In this document: piece after piece, positions 18,518 through 28,282 of the stretch
How positions within the stretch are numbered: the first letter of the stretch is position 1
Layout: every line of letters begins with the position of its first letter
Source of the DNA: an uncultured Rhodoblastus sp.
GTDB lineage: Bacteria > Pseudomonadota > Alphaproteobacteria > Rhizobiales > Beijerinckiaceae
DNA: 64,000 bases
NCBI RefSeq assembly: GCF_903903185.1
Contig: NZ_CAIUXT010000074.1
Span: 1-64,000 of the forward strand
Direction of reading: 5' to 3'
Notes under the pieces: generated by a model
Database searches by the model: none
Told to the model about the DNA's origin: nothing
What the model saw: only the letters and a program-made list of their open reading frames with translations
Program-made: the position numbers and the translations under genes

Positions 18518-21021
18518 GCCTCTTCCCTCGCCTCGTCCATTGTCGGCGGGCGCCTCTCCGCTCCGGCCTCCGCCAGAGGGAACAGACAGGTCACCACCGT
18601 TCCTTCGCCCGGCGCCGAATCGATCAGCACCTTGCCGCCATGGCGCTCGACAAAGGCGCGCACGATCGACAGGCCGAGGCCGACGCCGCGATGACGCGAT
18701 TGCAGCGTGTGGCTCTCGAAGCGGTCGAACACCTTGTCGAGCAGTTCCGGCGGAATGCCCCGCCCCTGATCGGAAACCTTGAACACGATTTCCCCCTCGC
18801 GACGCAAGGCGGCGAGGGTCACCGTCTGACCCGGCTCGGAAAAGCCGATGGCGTTGGACAGAAGATTGAACAGGATCTGGCGGATGCGCTTGCCGTCGGC
18901 CCGGAAGGCGCCGATGCCCTTGCCGGCGACCACGCACAGTTCGACCTGCGATTCGGCCAGCCGGTCCTGCACGCCCGCCGTCGCCTCTTCGATCGTGCGC
19001 GCGATATCGACGTCGCCAAGCTGCAATTCCATGGCGTCGCGGTCGATGGTGGCGAGGTCGAGAATATCGTTGATGATCGCCAGCAGCGCCGCCGAGGATT
19101 TCATCACATAGCCGGCATATTCGCGCTGCTTTTCATTGAGCGGGCCGACGCCCTGGTCGCCGAGCAGCTGGATGAAGCCGATGATATTGGTCAAAGGCGA
19201 GCGCAACTCGTAGGACACATGGTGGACGAAATCGTTGCGCAATTGTTCGGCGGCGAGCAAAGCCGCATTCCGTTCGGTCAGCGCGCGCTCGACATTGACC
19301 CCGTCGGTCACGTCGATGAAGGTGAGCAGCGTGCCGCCGTCCGGCAGCGGCGCCGCGGCGCAATCGACGATCGAGCCGTCGGTGCGCGCCATCCGCCGCT
19401 GGAACCCCGTGCGCGCGTCATGGAGGCCCGCCACCGCCGAGCGCAGGTCGGCCCAGGCGCCCTCGTCCGGCAGCAGCGCCTTGCAGTCCGCCGTCACCGT
19501 GTCGATATGCGGTTTGGCGGCGAGTTGCGCCACCGGCAGGCGCCAGATCTTGCCGAAGGCCGGATTGTAGAATTTGAGCCGCCCGTCGGCGCCGAAAACC
19601 GCTACCCCTTCCTGCAGCGCGTCGAGCGTCTCGCTCTGCACCCGCGCCAGGGCGTTATATTGCGATTCGAGATTGAAGCGTTCGGTGACGTCGTCGAACA
19701 GATAGGTGACGCCGCCCTGCGGGTTGGCGTCGAAACCGACCCGAAGCGTTTTCCCGTCCGGCAGGTGCCAGACCTGCGGGGCCGGCTCCAGACTGTGATA
19801 GATTTCCAGCAGCGCGCTTTTCCAGGCGCGGTAGTCGGCCTGTTCGGGCAGCCGGCGGGCGGCGCGCAGGCGGTCGAGGATTTCCGAATCGCTCGGCCCC
19901 TGGTCGAGAAAGGCCTGGTCGAGCGACCATAATTGCCGATAGGCGGCATTGGCGAAGACCAGTTTTTTCGCGCGGTCGAAAATGGCGACGGCGGTGGCGA
20001 GCTGGTCGAGGGTGCGGATATGCGATTCCATCTGCCGCGCATGATCGACGCGTAAAGTTTCGAGCTCGGACAGATCGTCGGCCATGCCGGCGGCGCCATT
20101 GGGCAAGGGCGCCTCGATCACGTCCATCAGCCGCCTTTCGCCAGCCGCGACCACCGGCAGGCGCTGGCGGAAGACGTCACCCGCTTCGCGCGCGCGAACC
20201 GCCGCATCGCGCGCGCCGCGGTCCAGAAGTTCGAGATCGCGATCGATGGCCTCCTGGGCGGTCCGGGCGTCCACGGCGCGGGCATAGGCCCGATTGACCC
20301 AGTTCAGCCGCCGGTCCGTCCCGCGCGTCCAGACGAGATGCGGCGAGAGGTCGAGCAGTCCGCGCAGCATTTCGAGCTGCGCCTTCTGTTCGGCCTGGAT
20401 CTCGCGCAGCCGCACCAGTTCGAGCCGCTCCCCGGAAACGTCGCGCACCCGCATCACCACGCGACTGCCGATGGCGCGGCCTTCGGCTTCGAGATGGCGC
20501 CCGTTGAGCCCGATCAGATTCTGGCAGAACCCCTGGCCTCGTTCGCGCAGCCGCGCGACATTGGCCTCCAGCGCCTGCGCCTGTTCGGGCGGCAGCCAGG
20601 CGCCGAAGCCAAGCGCGCGGCGCGGCGCCGGCGTGTCGAGCACCAAAGTCACGTCGCCCTCGATGTCGGGTTCGCCGCGCGCGCCGCCCCAGACCACGAC
20701 GAATTGCGTCTCGGCGGCGAGAAAGGCGCGCGAGCGCTCGGCCTGCTGGCGCAAATGCTCGGCCCCGGCGAGCAGTTCCGCCTCGCGCCGGCTCCAGTTT
20801 TTCCGCCCGGCGAGCAGCAAGAGGGCGGCGCCGGCGGCGAAAACCACCAGTCCGGCCCCGAGCGAAAGCCGGGCCAGACCATTGGCGCCGTCGAATTGCG
20901 CCAGCGAAGCCAAAGCCTGGGCGCGGACGCCGGACGCAAGCAGGACCGGCGATACGGCGAAACAGGCCGCGAGACGCAGGCGCGCCGGTCGGCGCGCGAT
21001 CTGGCTTTCTCGCTCGGACAT
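18514..21021 (-). CDS. divL: DivL-type cell-cycle pseudo-histidine kinase with phospho-acceptor Tyr
   Basis: An 835-residue membrane protein: two N-terminal hydrophobic segments (about 15-34 and 50-70), several PAS-like regions, a HisKA-like helix and a full HATPase domain (N box NLLSNAIGF, DQGRGIPPELLDKVF, GVGLGLSIV). At the expected His of the H box the sequence is HHVSYELRSPLTNI, so Tyr604 replaces the phospho-acceptor. This substitution is the hallmark of DivL, which in Caulobacter binds DivK and controls the CckA-CtrA pathway rather than acting as an ordinary kinase. The start at MSERES is preferred over the ORF-track start because GGAGGAA lies about 10 nt upstream. Its stop overlaps the tsaE start, so the cell-cycle regulator and tRNA-modification gene are co-transcribed. 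Confidence 0.85.
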   Translation of the reverse strand: MSERESQIARRPARLRLAACFAVSPVLLASGVRAQALASLAQFDGANGLARLSLGAGLVVFAAGAALLLLAGRKNWSRREAELLAGAEHLRQQAERSRAFLAAETQFVVVWGGARGEPDIEGDVTLVLDTPAPRRALGFGAWLPPEQAQALEANVARLRERGQGFCQNLIGLNGRHLEAEGRAIGSRVVMRVRDVSGERLELVRLREIQAEQKAQLEMLRGLLDLSPHLVWTRGTDRRLNWVNRAYARAVDARTAQEAIDRDLELLDRGARDAAVRAREAGDVFRQRLPVVAAGERRLMDVIEAPLPNGAAGMADDLSELETLRVDHARQMESHIRTLDQLATAVAIFDRAKKLVFANAAYRQLWSLDQAFLDQGPSDSEILDRLRAARRLPEQADYRAWKSALLEIYHSLEPAPQVWHLPDGKTLRVGFDANPQGGVTYLFDDVTERFNLESQYNALARVQSETLDALQEGVAVFGADGRLKFYNPAFGKIWRLPVAQLAAKPHIDTVTADCKALLPDEGAWADLRSAVAGLHDARTGFQRRMARTDGSIVDCAAAPLPDGGTLLTFIDVTDGVNVERALTERNAALLAAEQLRNDFVHHVSYELRSPLTNIIGFIQLLGDQGVGPLNEKQREYAGYVMKSSAALLAIINDILDLATIDRDAMELQLGDVDIARTIEEATAGVQDRLAESQVELCVVAGKGIGAFRADGKRIRQILFNLLSNAIGFSEPGQTVTLAALRREGEIVFKVSDQGRGIPPELLDKVFDRFESHTLQSRHRGVGLGLSIVRAFVERHGGKVLIDSAPGEGTVVTCLFPLAEAGAERRPPTMDEAREEA

Positions 21022-21118
21022 GGACTCAGGGTTCCTCCATCCGCCGGACGCGCGCGCCTCAAACGAATCACCCCAATTTACCCCCTCGATTCGCCTCAGA
21101 GAAAGGGGAACGAATAGG

Positions 21119-21148
21119 AAAACGCCTCCGTGAAGGGTCACGGAGGCG
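21119..21148 (-). terminator. Intrinsic terminator downstream of ahcY
   Basis: A perfect 11-bp inverted repeat, CGCCTCCGTGA / TCACGGAGGCG, encloses a 4-base loop. Read on the minus strand it is followed immediately by TTTTCC. It lies 54 bp after the ahcY stop and upstream of the divL start, so it probably ends the ahcY transcript and insulates the divL-tsaE-murU-add operon. Confidence 0.85.
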
Positions 21149-21201
21149 CAGTATTTTTCCCGGCGCGTGTTTCGCGCGGCGAAAGCCTGAGCGAAACCGG
21201 C

Positions 21202-22614
<1,413 letters not shown>

Positions 22615-22642
22615 GGTTTTTTGGTTCCCGTGAATTTCGCGT

Positions 22643-22671
22643 TCTATAGCAGGCGCGCGCGACACAGACAA
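22643..22671 (-). promoter_or_regulatory. Sigma70-type promoter of ahcY
   Basis: On the minus strand TTGTCT (-35) and TATAGA (-10) are separated by exactly 17 bases. Transcription would start about 20-25 nt before the ahcY ATG, leaving a leader too short for a riboswitch. Confidence 0.65.
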
Positions 22672-22696
22672 TAAAGATATAAGCAACTCTTTATAT
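22671..22696 (-). promoter_or_regulatory. Inverted repeat at the ahcY -35 region, possible SahR-type operator
   Basis: The A/T-rich element ATAAAGA-N10-TCTTTAT, extended by ATAT on one side, abuts the -35 box and stands out from the GC-rich surroundings. ATATAAAG-type half sites in front of methionine-cycle genes are, as I recall, associated with the ArsR-family SAH-responsive regulator SahR in proteobacteria. The repeat is seen directly; the regulator is inference, and no ArsR gene is present in this window. Confidence 0.45.
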
Positions 22697-22714
22697 GGTT
22701 TCGCAAAGCGGACC

Positions 22715-23161
22715 TCAATCTTTTGGCCGCCGCGCCTGCATCGCCCGGAAATCCAGCGCCTTGTCGCCGATGTTGAGGCCCATCTGGAAACTTTCGGCGA
22801 TGCGCCGGGCGCGGGCGATGAAGAAAGCCGCGCCTTCGGGCGGCAGAACCTCGCGCGCCGTCGCCTCGAACAGGCCGAGCCAGGCCTCGAAATGCGCCGG
22901 TTCGAGTCCCATCCCGAAATGGGCGGGCAGCGGCCGGCCGCTGTAGCGCCCGCTGCGCAGGCCGATCTGCGACCAGAAATCGGTCAGCTTGGCGATATGC
23001 TCTTCCCAGTGGCCGGCAAGCCTTTCCTCGAAAATCGGCCCGAGCACGGGGTGCTTCCGCCCGGCCCCGTAAAAGGCGCGCACCAGATTCTCCATCATCG
23101 CTTCGGTGAGGCCGGCGGGCGGCTCGGCGTCGGGGGCGCGGTCGGCGGGCGGATGGACCAT
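22715..23161 (-). CDS. Group III truncated haemoglobin
   Basis: A 148-residue globin. The stretch [19 protein letters not shown], then [14 protein letters not shown] and [14 protein letters not shown] are the group III truncated-haemoglobin pattern; His in PAHFEAW is the probable proximal haem ligand. The N-terminal 15 residues are proline-rich and variable. Members of this family bind O2, NO or other small ligands in the cytosol and their role is often unclear. The ORF-track start lies 78 codons further upstream; the internal ATG is chosen because GGGAGAAA precedes it by a few bases. It is divergent from the acyl carrier protein operon and lies upstream of the ahcY promoter. Confidence 0.88.
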   Translation of the reverse strand: MVHPPADRAPDAEPPAGLTEAMMENLVRAFYGAGRKHPVLGPIFEERLAGHWEEHIAKLTDFWSQIGLRSGRYSGRPLPAHFGMGLEPAHFEAWLGLFEATAREVLPPEGAAFFIARARRIAESFQMGLNIGDKALDFRAMQARRPKD

Positions 23162-23439
23162 GATTTCTCCCTTTCGCAGCGGCCCCGGTCCCTGGCGCGA
23201 CGGCGCAAGTCCGGGGCATGTTCGCGGCTTATAAGGGCCCAGGAAAAAATTGTCTTGGTTCCGCGACACACAACTTGCTACATGAAGGGGCGTCGCGCGG
23301 CCTTCCCGCAAGCCTTTCGCGGCGCTCCCGAAGGCTCTCGGGCTGGCGCGCGGAAAACGCCCCGCCCCGCAAGACCGGGGAATTTCAAAATGCAATCAAG
23401 GGTGCGCCAGTGAATTCGGGTCCGAACGAAACGCAATCC

Positions 23440-23685
23440 ATGACCAGCGAAATCATCGACGTGATCGCCACAGAGGGCATGATCCCGCGCGAAAAACTCG
23501 AGGACGACGCCACGATCGAAAGCCTCGGCTTGAAATCGATCGACATCGTGATGATCCTCACCGCCATCGAGGAAAAGTTCGACGTCTATATCCCGATGGA
23601 CGGCTCTTTTCAGGAAGCCAAGGATCTCAAGGGACTGGTCGATGCGATCAGCGCGCATATCCTGCGCGAAAAAGCCGCCAAATGA
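23440..23685 (+). CDS. Acyl carrier protein of a small lipid/ketide operon
   Basis: An 81-residue acyl carrier protein. Ser33 in LGLKSIDIVMI is the phosphopantetheine attachment site, at the position expected for an ACP, and the acidic helix II follows. It is clearly not the housekeeping AcpP, since the DSL core is changed to KSID and the N-terminus differs. A GTG at 23410 in the same frame has a better Shine-Dalgarno (AAGGG, 7 nt) and would add ten residues; the ATG gives the normal ACP length and was kept. The stop overlaps the start of the ketoacyl synthase gene, which it presumably serves. Confidence 0.85.
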   Translation: MTSEIIDVIATEGMIPREKLEDDATIESLGLKSIDIVMILTAIEEKFDVYIPMDGSFQEAKDLKGLVDAISAHILREKAAK

Positions 23686-24902
23686 GTCAAAGACGCGTCG
23701 TGGTCACCGGCATGGGCGCGGTGTCGGCCGCCGGAATCGGGGCGCAACTGCTGTGGCGCGCCGCCCGCGACGGCAAGCCCTGCATCGGCCCGGTGCAGGT
23801 GCGCCAACCCTATGGCGGCCGCATCAAGATTACCGCCCAGGTGCGCGATTTCGACATCGAAGCGCTGCTCGGTCCTAAAATCACGCCCTTTTGCGATCCC
23901 TTCGCCGCCTATGCGCTGGTCGCCGCCGACGAAGCGGTCGCACAGGCCGGACTCGACCCGGAAGTGCGCCAGGGCGCGCGCTGCGCCGCCCTGCTCGGCA
24001 CCGGAATCGGCGGCATGAACACCATCGACGACGGTATTTTCAACGTCTATTTCGCCGACAAGCGCCCCGAGGCGCTGACCGTCCCGCGACTCATTCCGAG
24101 CGCCGGGCCGTCGCAACTCTCGATGCGCTATGGCGCCACCGGACCCTGTTTCGCCGTCGCCAGCGCCTGTTCCTCCGGCAGCCAGGCGGTGGGCCTCGCG
24201 TTCCAGATGATCCGCGCCGGCATGATCGACCGCGCCATCGTTGGCGGCTCCGAAGCCTGCGTCACCAATGGTTCGATGCGCGCCTGGGAATCGCTGCGGG
24301 TGCTGACGCCAGACTTTTGCCGGCCCTTCGCCAAGAACCGCAACGGCATGGTGCTCGGCGAGGGCGCGGCGATGTTCGTGATCGAAGCCGAGGAGGTTGC
24401 GCTGGCGCGCGGCGCGAAACCGCTCGCCGTGCTGGCGGGCTACGGCACCAACGCCGACGCGCTCGATCCGGTGCGTCCCGACGCCGCCAGCGCCAGCGCC
24501 TGCATGGACATGGCGCTCGACGACGCCGGCCTGACGCCGCGCGACATCGACTATGTCAACGCCCATGGCACCGCGACGGTGATGAACGACGTCACCGAGG
24601 CGGAGGCGCTGAACCGCAGTTTCGGGGACCATATCGCAAAGCTGCTGGTCTCCTCGACCAAGCCGGTGCATGGCCATGCGCTCGGCGCCGGCGGCGCGCT
24701 CGAACTGCTGATTTCGATCCAGGCGCTGCGGGAAAACATCGCCCCGCCAAATCTCAATGTCGAAATCCAGGACCCCGCCTGCGCGATCCGGCTGGTCGGG
24801 CTGCAGGCCATCGAGGCGCCGATGCGCGCCGTGCTCTCCAATTCCTTCGCTTTCGGCGGGATCAACGCTTCGCTGATCGTCACCCCCGCCGCACCGGCCT
24901 GA
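23682..24902 (+). CDS. Beta-ketoacyl-ACP synthase, FabF/KAS II family
   Basis: A 406-residue thiolase-fold condensing enzyme with the full Cys-His-His triad: the nucleophile in VASACSSGSQA, the first His in VNAHGTATVMND and the second in KPVHGHALGAGG. The N-terminus RRVVVTGMGAVSAAGIG is typical for KAS II. It would condense a malonyl-ACP with an acyl-ACP carried by the adjacent dedicated ACP. The ATG overlaps the ACP stop (ATGA). The N-terminal third is less conserved than in housekeeping FabF (RPYGGRIKITA region), and the genomic setting without fabG, fabD or acpP suggests a specialised rather than primary fatty-acid role. Confidence 0.88.
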   Translation: MSQRRVVVTGMGAVSAAGIGAQLLWRAARDGKPCIGPVQVRQPYGGRIKITAQVRDFDIEALLGPKITPFCDPFAAYALVAADEAVAQAGLDPEVRQGARCAALLGTGIGGMNTIDDGIFNVYFADKRPEALTVPRLIPSAGPSQLSMRYGATGPCFAVASACSSGSQAVGLAFQMIRAGMIDRAIVGGSEACVTNGSMRAWESLRVLTPDFCRPFAKNRNGMVLGEGAAMFVIEAEEVALARGAKPLAVLAGYGTNADALDPVRPDAASASACMDMALDDAGLTPRDIDYVNAHGTATVMNDVTEAEALNRSFGDHIAKLLVSSTKPVHGHALGAGGALELLISIQALRENIAPPNLNVEIQDPACAIRLVGLQAIEAPMRAVLSNSFAFGGINASLIVTPAAPA

Positions 24903-24906
24903 CGGG

Positions 24907-25320
24907 ATGGACAGCGCCGCGCCCCCGATCCAGCGCGCCGGGCCATTGCGCGTCTCGGCCTCGCCCGACGCGGTGCGCCGGTTTCGCCGCGAGACCGGCT
25001 GGAGCGAGGCCGACGGCCCGCCGCCCGCCAGCTTTCCCGTGGTGTGGATGCGCCTGCCGGAAATCGGCGAGCCGATCAGGGCGGCGGCGCAAGAAGTCGG
25101 CCTGCCGGTGCACGAAGCCCAGCATTTCGACTATGCGCGGCCGCTGGAAACCGGCCGCGATTACGATCTGATGCTGGAATTGCGCCGCGAGGCGCATCCG
25201 GCCCGGCTCATCGCCACGGCCGAGGTCTTAGACCTCGACGGCGCCTTCGTCGCGCGCATCGTCTCGATTTTGCGGCTCATCGATCCGAAATCCGTTCCCG
25301 CGCCGGCGGCAAAGTCATGA
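24907..25320 (+). CDS. Hot-dog-fold protein, probable partner of the adjacent MaoC dehydratase
   Basis: A 137-residue protein with the look of the N-terminal half of a two-domain MaoC-type (R)-hydroxyacyl dehydratase: PPPASFPVVWMRLPEIG, then the HEAQHFDYARPLETGRDYDL segment, where a substrate-binding hot-dog half usually has the E-x-x-F-x-Y-x-R-P-L pattern. It lacks the D-x(4)-H active-site motif itself, which is supplied by the next gene, whose ATG overlaps this stop by 4 bp. The pair therefore looks like a split heterodimeric dehydratase. The assignment is by pattern and context only; it could also be a non-catalytic hot-dog protein. Confidence 0.6.
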   Translation: MDSAAPPIQRAGPLRVSASPDAVRRFRRETGWSEADGPPPASFPVVWMRLPEIGEPIRAAAQEVGLPVHEAQHFDYARPLETGRDYDLMLELRREAHPARLIATAEVLDLDGAFVARIVSILRLIDPKSVPAPAAKS

Positions 25321-25739
25321 GCGCCGATGTTGCCGCGCCGCTGCCCGGCGAAAAACTGTCTTCCCTGCCGATCGGTCCGTTTCGCGCCGCCGATCTCGCC
25401 TCTTACGCCGAGGCTTCGGGCGACGACAATCCGCTGCACCTCGACCTCGCTTTCGCCCAAAGCTTCGGCTTTCCGTCCCGGCCTGCCCATGGCATGAGGC
25501 TGTTGGCGGCGTTCGAGCCGCTGCTCAGCGACTGGCGCCCCGATCTGATGCTGATCGGACTGCGCGGCCATTTCCTGACGCCGGTGTTCGAAGAGGAGAT
25601 CGCCACCCTGAGCGGCCGCGTCGCCAAGATCGAACCGACCGAAACCGGGTATATCGCCATTTTGCGGCTGATGGCGCATACAGGCAGCGGCGCCCCGGCG
25701 CTGATGGGCGAGGCGCGGCTGACGCCCGCCGCCAGGTAA
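25317..25739 (+). CDS. MaoC-family (R)-specific dehydratase/hydratase
   Basis: A 140-residue hot-dog enzyme. YAEASGDDNPLHLDLAFAQS contains the hydratase-2 motif with its catalytic Asp and His (D-x(4)-H), and FPSRPAHGMRLLA matches the conserved G-x-x-x-P-x-A-H-G-M segment. It should hydrate or dehydrate 3-hydroxyacyl thioesters, here probably the 3-hydroxyacyl-ACP made after KAS condensation and ketoreduction. The start was moved from the ORF track to the ATG that overlaps the previous stop. It is the last gene of the four-gene operon; a ketoreductase and enoyl reductase are not present and would have to come from elsewhere. Confidence 0.83.
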   Translation: MSADVAAPLPGEKLSSLPIGPFRAADLASYAEASGDDNPLHLDLAFAQSFGFPSRPAHGMRLLAAFEPLLSDWRPDLMLIGLRGHFLTPVFEEEIATLSGRVAKIEPTETGYIAILRLMAHTGSGAPALMGEARLTPAAR

Positions 25740-25837
25740 AACCGGATCGTCAAAACTTTGCCGAAGAGTCGGATGGACGCGCGGCCCCGTTTTGACTAAG
25801 CAACAAGCCGCGCGCGCTCGAATCGAAAGCCCTGCCG

Positions 25838-26845
25838 ATGACCGAATTTCTCGAACCCACCGATCGCATCATCACTGTTTTCGGCGGCTCCGGGTTCATC
25901 GGCCGCCATCTGGTGCGGGCGCTGGCGCGCGACGGCTGGCGCGTGCGCGTCGCCACCCGGCGTCCGGATCTGGCCTTTTATCTCCAGCCGCTCGGCGAAG
26001 TCGGTCAGGTTCATGCGGTCCAGGCCAATCTCCGCTATCCCGACTCGCTGGCGCAGGCTTTGCGCGGCGCCGTCGCCGCCGTCAATCTGGTCGGTATTCT
26101 CGCTCCCTCGGGCGCCCAGACTTTCGACGCCGTGCAGGCCGAGGGCGCCGGGGCCGTTGCGCAAGCCGCGCAGGCGGCGGGGATCCCCAATTTCATCCAT
26201 TTTTCAGCCATCGGCGCCGACGCCAACTCCGCTTCGGCCTATGCGCGCAGCAAGGCGGCCGGCGAAGCGGCGGTCCTCGCCGCCGTTCCCTCGGCCAAGA
26301 TCCTGCGTCCCTCGGTGGTGTTTGGCCCGGAAGACCAGTTTTTCAACCGTTTCGCCGCCATGGCGCAGAAAATGCCGGCGCTGCCGCTGATCGGCGGCGG
26401 CGCAACCAGGCTGCAACCGGTCTACGTCGGCGACGTCGCCGAAACCGCCGCGCGGCTGTTGAACGGCGCGGGCGCGGCGGGCGCGGTCTATGAACTGGGC
26501 GGCCCCTCGATCAAGACCCTGCGCGAAATCTTCGAATTCGTGCTGGCGACGACCCACCGCGCGCGCCCCCTGGTCGCGCTGCCGTTCGGCGTCGCCGGCG
26601 CCATCGGCGCGGTCTCCGAAACCTTGAACAAATGGCTGCTCGGCCTGATCCCGGCGGAATTTTCCGTCACCCGCGACCAGGTGGAGCTGTTGCGCCACGA
26701 CAATATCGTCTCGGAAAAAGCCATCGCCGAGGGCCGCACTCTGGCCGGCCTCGGATTGACGCCGGAATCGGTCGAGGCGATCGTCCCCGCCTATCTCTAC
26801 CGCTATCGCAAGAGCGGCCAGTTCGCCGACGAGCGCGCGGTATAA
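25838..26845 (+). CDS. NDUFA9-like NAD(P)-binding protein (complex I associated family)
   Basis: A 335-residue atypical short-chain dehydrogenase. The Rossmann motif is ITVFGGSGFIGRHLVRALA, followed by VRVATRRPDL and FIHFSAIGADANSASAYARS, KILRPSVVFGPEDQFFNRF and LQPVYVGDVAET. These are the signatures of the NDUFA9/39-kDa family, an accessory subunit of complex I in mitochondria with homologues throughout alphaproteobacteria. The classical SDR Tyr-Lys pair is replaced, so redox catalysis is doubtful. The stand-alone bacterial homologue is often far from the nuo operon, as here. Its precise bacterial role (lipid or quinone related, or complex I linked) is unsettled. Confidence 0.88.
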   Translation: MTEFLEPTDRIITVFGGSGFIGRHLVRALARDGWRVRVATRRPDLAFYLQPLGEVGQVHAVQANLRYPDSLAQALRGAVAAVNLVGILAPSGAQTFDAVQAEGAGAVAQAAQAAGIPNFIHFSAIGADANSASAYARSKAAGEAAVLAAVPSAKILRPSVVFGPEDQFFNRFAAMAQKMPALPLIGGGATRLQPVYVGDVAETAARLLNGAGAAGAVYELGGPSIKTLREIFEFVLATTHRARPLVALPFGVAGAIGAVSETLNKWLLGLIPAEFSVTRDQVELLRHDNIVSEKAIAEGRTLAGLGLTPESVEAIVPAYLYRYRKSGQFADERAV

Positions 26846-26914
26846 GGTTTTCCCCTTCGACGCGCCCTCCTTCGGGCATGGCGCCGTTTGGGCCGGGCGC
26901 ACGTTCGCCGGCGG

Positions 26915-28090
26915 CTATTGCGCCACGGCGCCGATGATCTTGACGGGCGCGCCGAGCAATGTGACCAGCGAATTCGTCGCCACCGCCGCAGCGCCGGGGC
27001 CGCGACCCGCTTTGACTCCCGTGGCGAGAACAGAGCGCAGCTGCGGTCCGATCGTGGCGAGTTCCATGAACTTGCCGTGATTGACCGGATCGTTCGCCTG
27101 GACGTCGCTCAGATCGATGACCGTCGCGCCGAGCGCCGTCAGTTCGGCGGCGTTGGTCGCGTTGCCGACCCTTGTTTGGCCGCCGGCGATGAAACTCGAA
27201 ATCCCCAGCGCCTTGTCGTCGCGGGAAAGGATCACATAGAACGGGTGGTTGATTTTGCCGAAGCTGCGCAACTGCGATTTGAACACGTCGAAATCGAGGT
27301 CGGGCGCCGCCAGCAGGATCACGCCGATCTTGGACTTGTCCTTGACGCCGTTGGTCAATTTCAATTGCCGGAACGCCTCGACCGTCGCCCAGTTTCCCAT
27401 CGAATGGGCGAGGATGTTGATCTTCTCGGCGTTGCTGGCCAGCAGCAGCTTCAGCGTGTGGACGAGGTTGTCGCGCGCCACGGTGGCGCTGTTGTTGTCG
27501 TAGACATATTGGAAAGGATCGCCGCGCGACGCCCAGGTGAAGACCACGGGCACCGAGACCGTGGCGGAATCGTGCACCACCTGCGCCTGGGTATAGGCCG
27601 CCTCGGCGAATAAAGTGTTGAATCCGTGAATGAAAAGGAAGATATCGCGCTTGCCTTTCGGGCGCTGCGCGAGTTGCGCGTTCAGCGCCTGCAGGAACGC
27701 CCTGTCGCCGTCGAGAATTTCCGCGCTGCGCGCCACGAACTCGGTGTTGGGGTCGCCCGGCGCCGCTCTTGCAAATTCGACCGCGCCGGGAACATGGGTG
27801 GGCGGGACCGAAACCGTCAGTTCGGCGAAACTGAGCGTGGGCGACCTTTCGCCGTTGAACAGCGTCCCCGGCGTGGCGTCGCGCTGACGAGTCGTGGCGA
27901 CGAATAAAGTGTGTTCGGTCGCGCCTTGCACCTGCGTCGCCACGGGAGCGAGAAACCCGCTTACCGGTCGCGGCGGCGCGCAGGCGGCCAAAGTCCCCGC
28001 GACCAGCAGCACGGCGACGACGGTCCGCGACCGGCGCAGCGCGGCGAAAGCAACGACAAAGCGCGTCCGTCGATCGGATTTTCGAACCAA
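26915..28090 (-). CDS. Alpha/beta-hydrolase lipoprotein (DUF900 / esterase-lipase type)
   Basis: A 391-residue alpha/beta hydrolase of the COG4782/DUF900 group. After a basic start the hydrophobic stretch VVAVLLVAGTLAAC ends in a lipobox, with Cys37 the likely lipidated residue. The core has IFLFIHGFNTLFAEA (oxyanion region), NILAHSMGNWATVEA with the nucleophile Ser, and a late NHGKFME His. The TTG at 28090 is proposed as the start because AGGAG lies 6 nt upstream and it gives a sensible signal peptide; the ORF-track start 75 bases upstream has no ribosome-binding site. It should act in the cell envelope on an ester or amide substrate that cannot be named from sequence. It is divergent from the export genes that follow. 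Confidence 0.78.
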   Translation of the reverse strand: MVRKSDRRTRFVVAFAALRRSRTVVAVLLVAGTLAACAPPRPVSGFLAPVATQVQGATEHTLFVATTRQRDATPGTLFNGERSPTLSFAELTVSVPPTHVPGAVEFARAAPGDPNTEFVARSAEILDGDRAFLQALNAQLAQRPKGKRDIFLFIHGFNTLFAEAAYTQAQVVHDSATVSVPVVFTWASRGDPFQYVYDNNSATVARDNLVHTLKLLLASNAEKINILAHSMGNWATVEAFRQLKLTNGVKDKSKIGVILLAAPDLDFDVFKSQLRSFGKINHPFYVILSRDDKALGISSFIAGGQTRVGNATNAAELTALGATVIDLSDVQANDPVNHGKFMELATIGPQLRSVLATGVKAGRGPGAAAVATNSLVTLLGAPVKIIGAVAQ

Positions 28091-28282
28091 ATTCGTCTCC
28101 TGGACATGCACGCCGCTACCGACAAACCGAAACTTTCTCGCCAATACCATCAAATATGTCCACAAAAATCGTCGGGCGCCCGGCGGATCGTGCGAAGTTC
28201 GAACGGCGGCCGAAGTCCGGAAAGCCGAGGCGCGCCGCCGTTGACCCCGCCAGTTTAATTTCCTATCGCATTAGAAGGATGG

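Noticed and set aside
22615-22714. SAH or SAM/SAH riboswitch before ahcY
   Set aside because: The predicted transcription start leaves a leader of only about 20-25 nt, and no riboswitch-like pairing was found; the repeat lies upstream of the promoter and looks like an operator.
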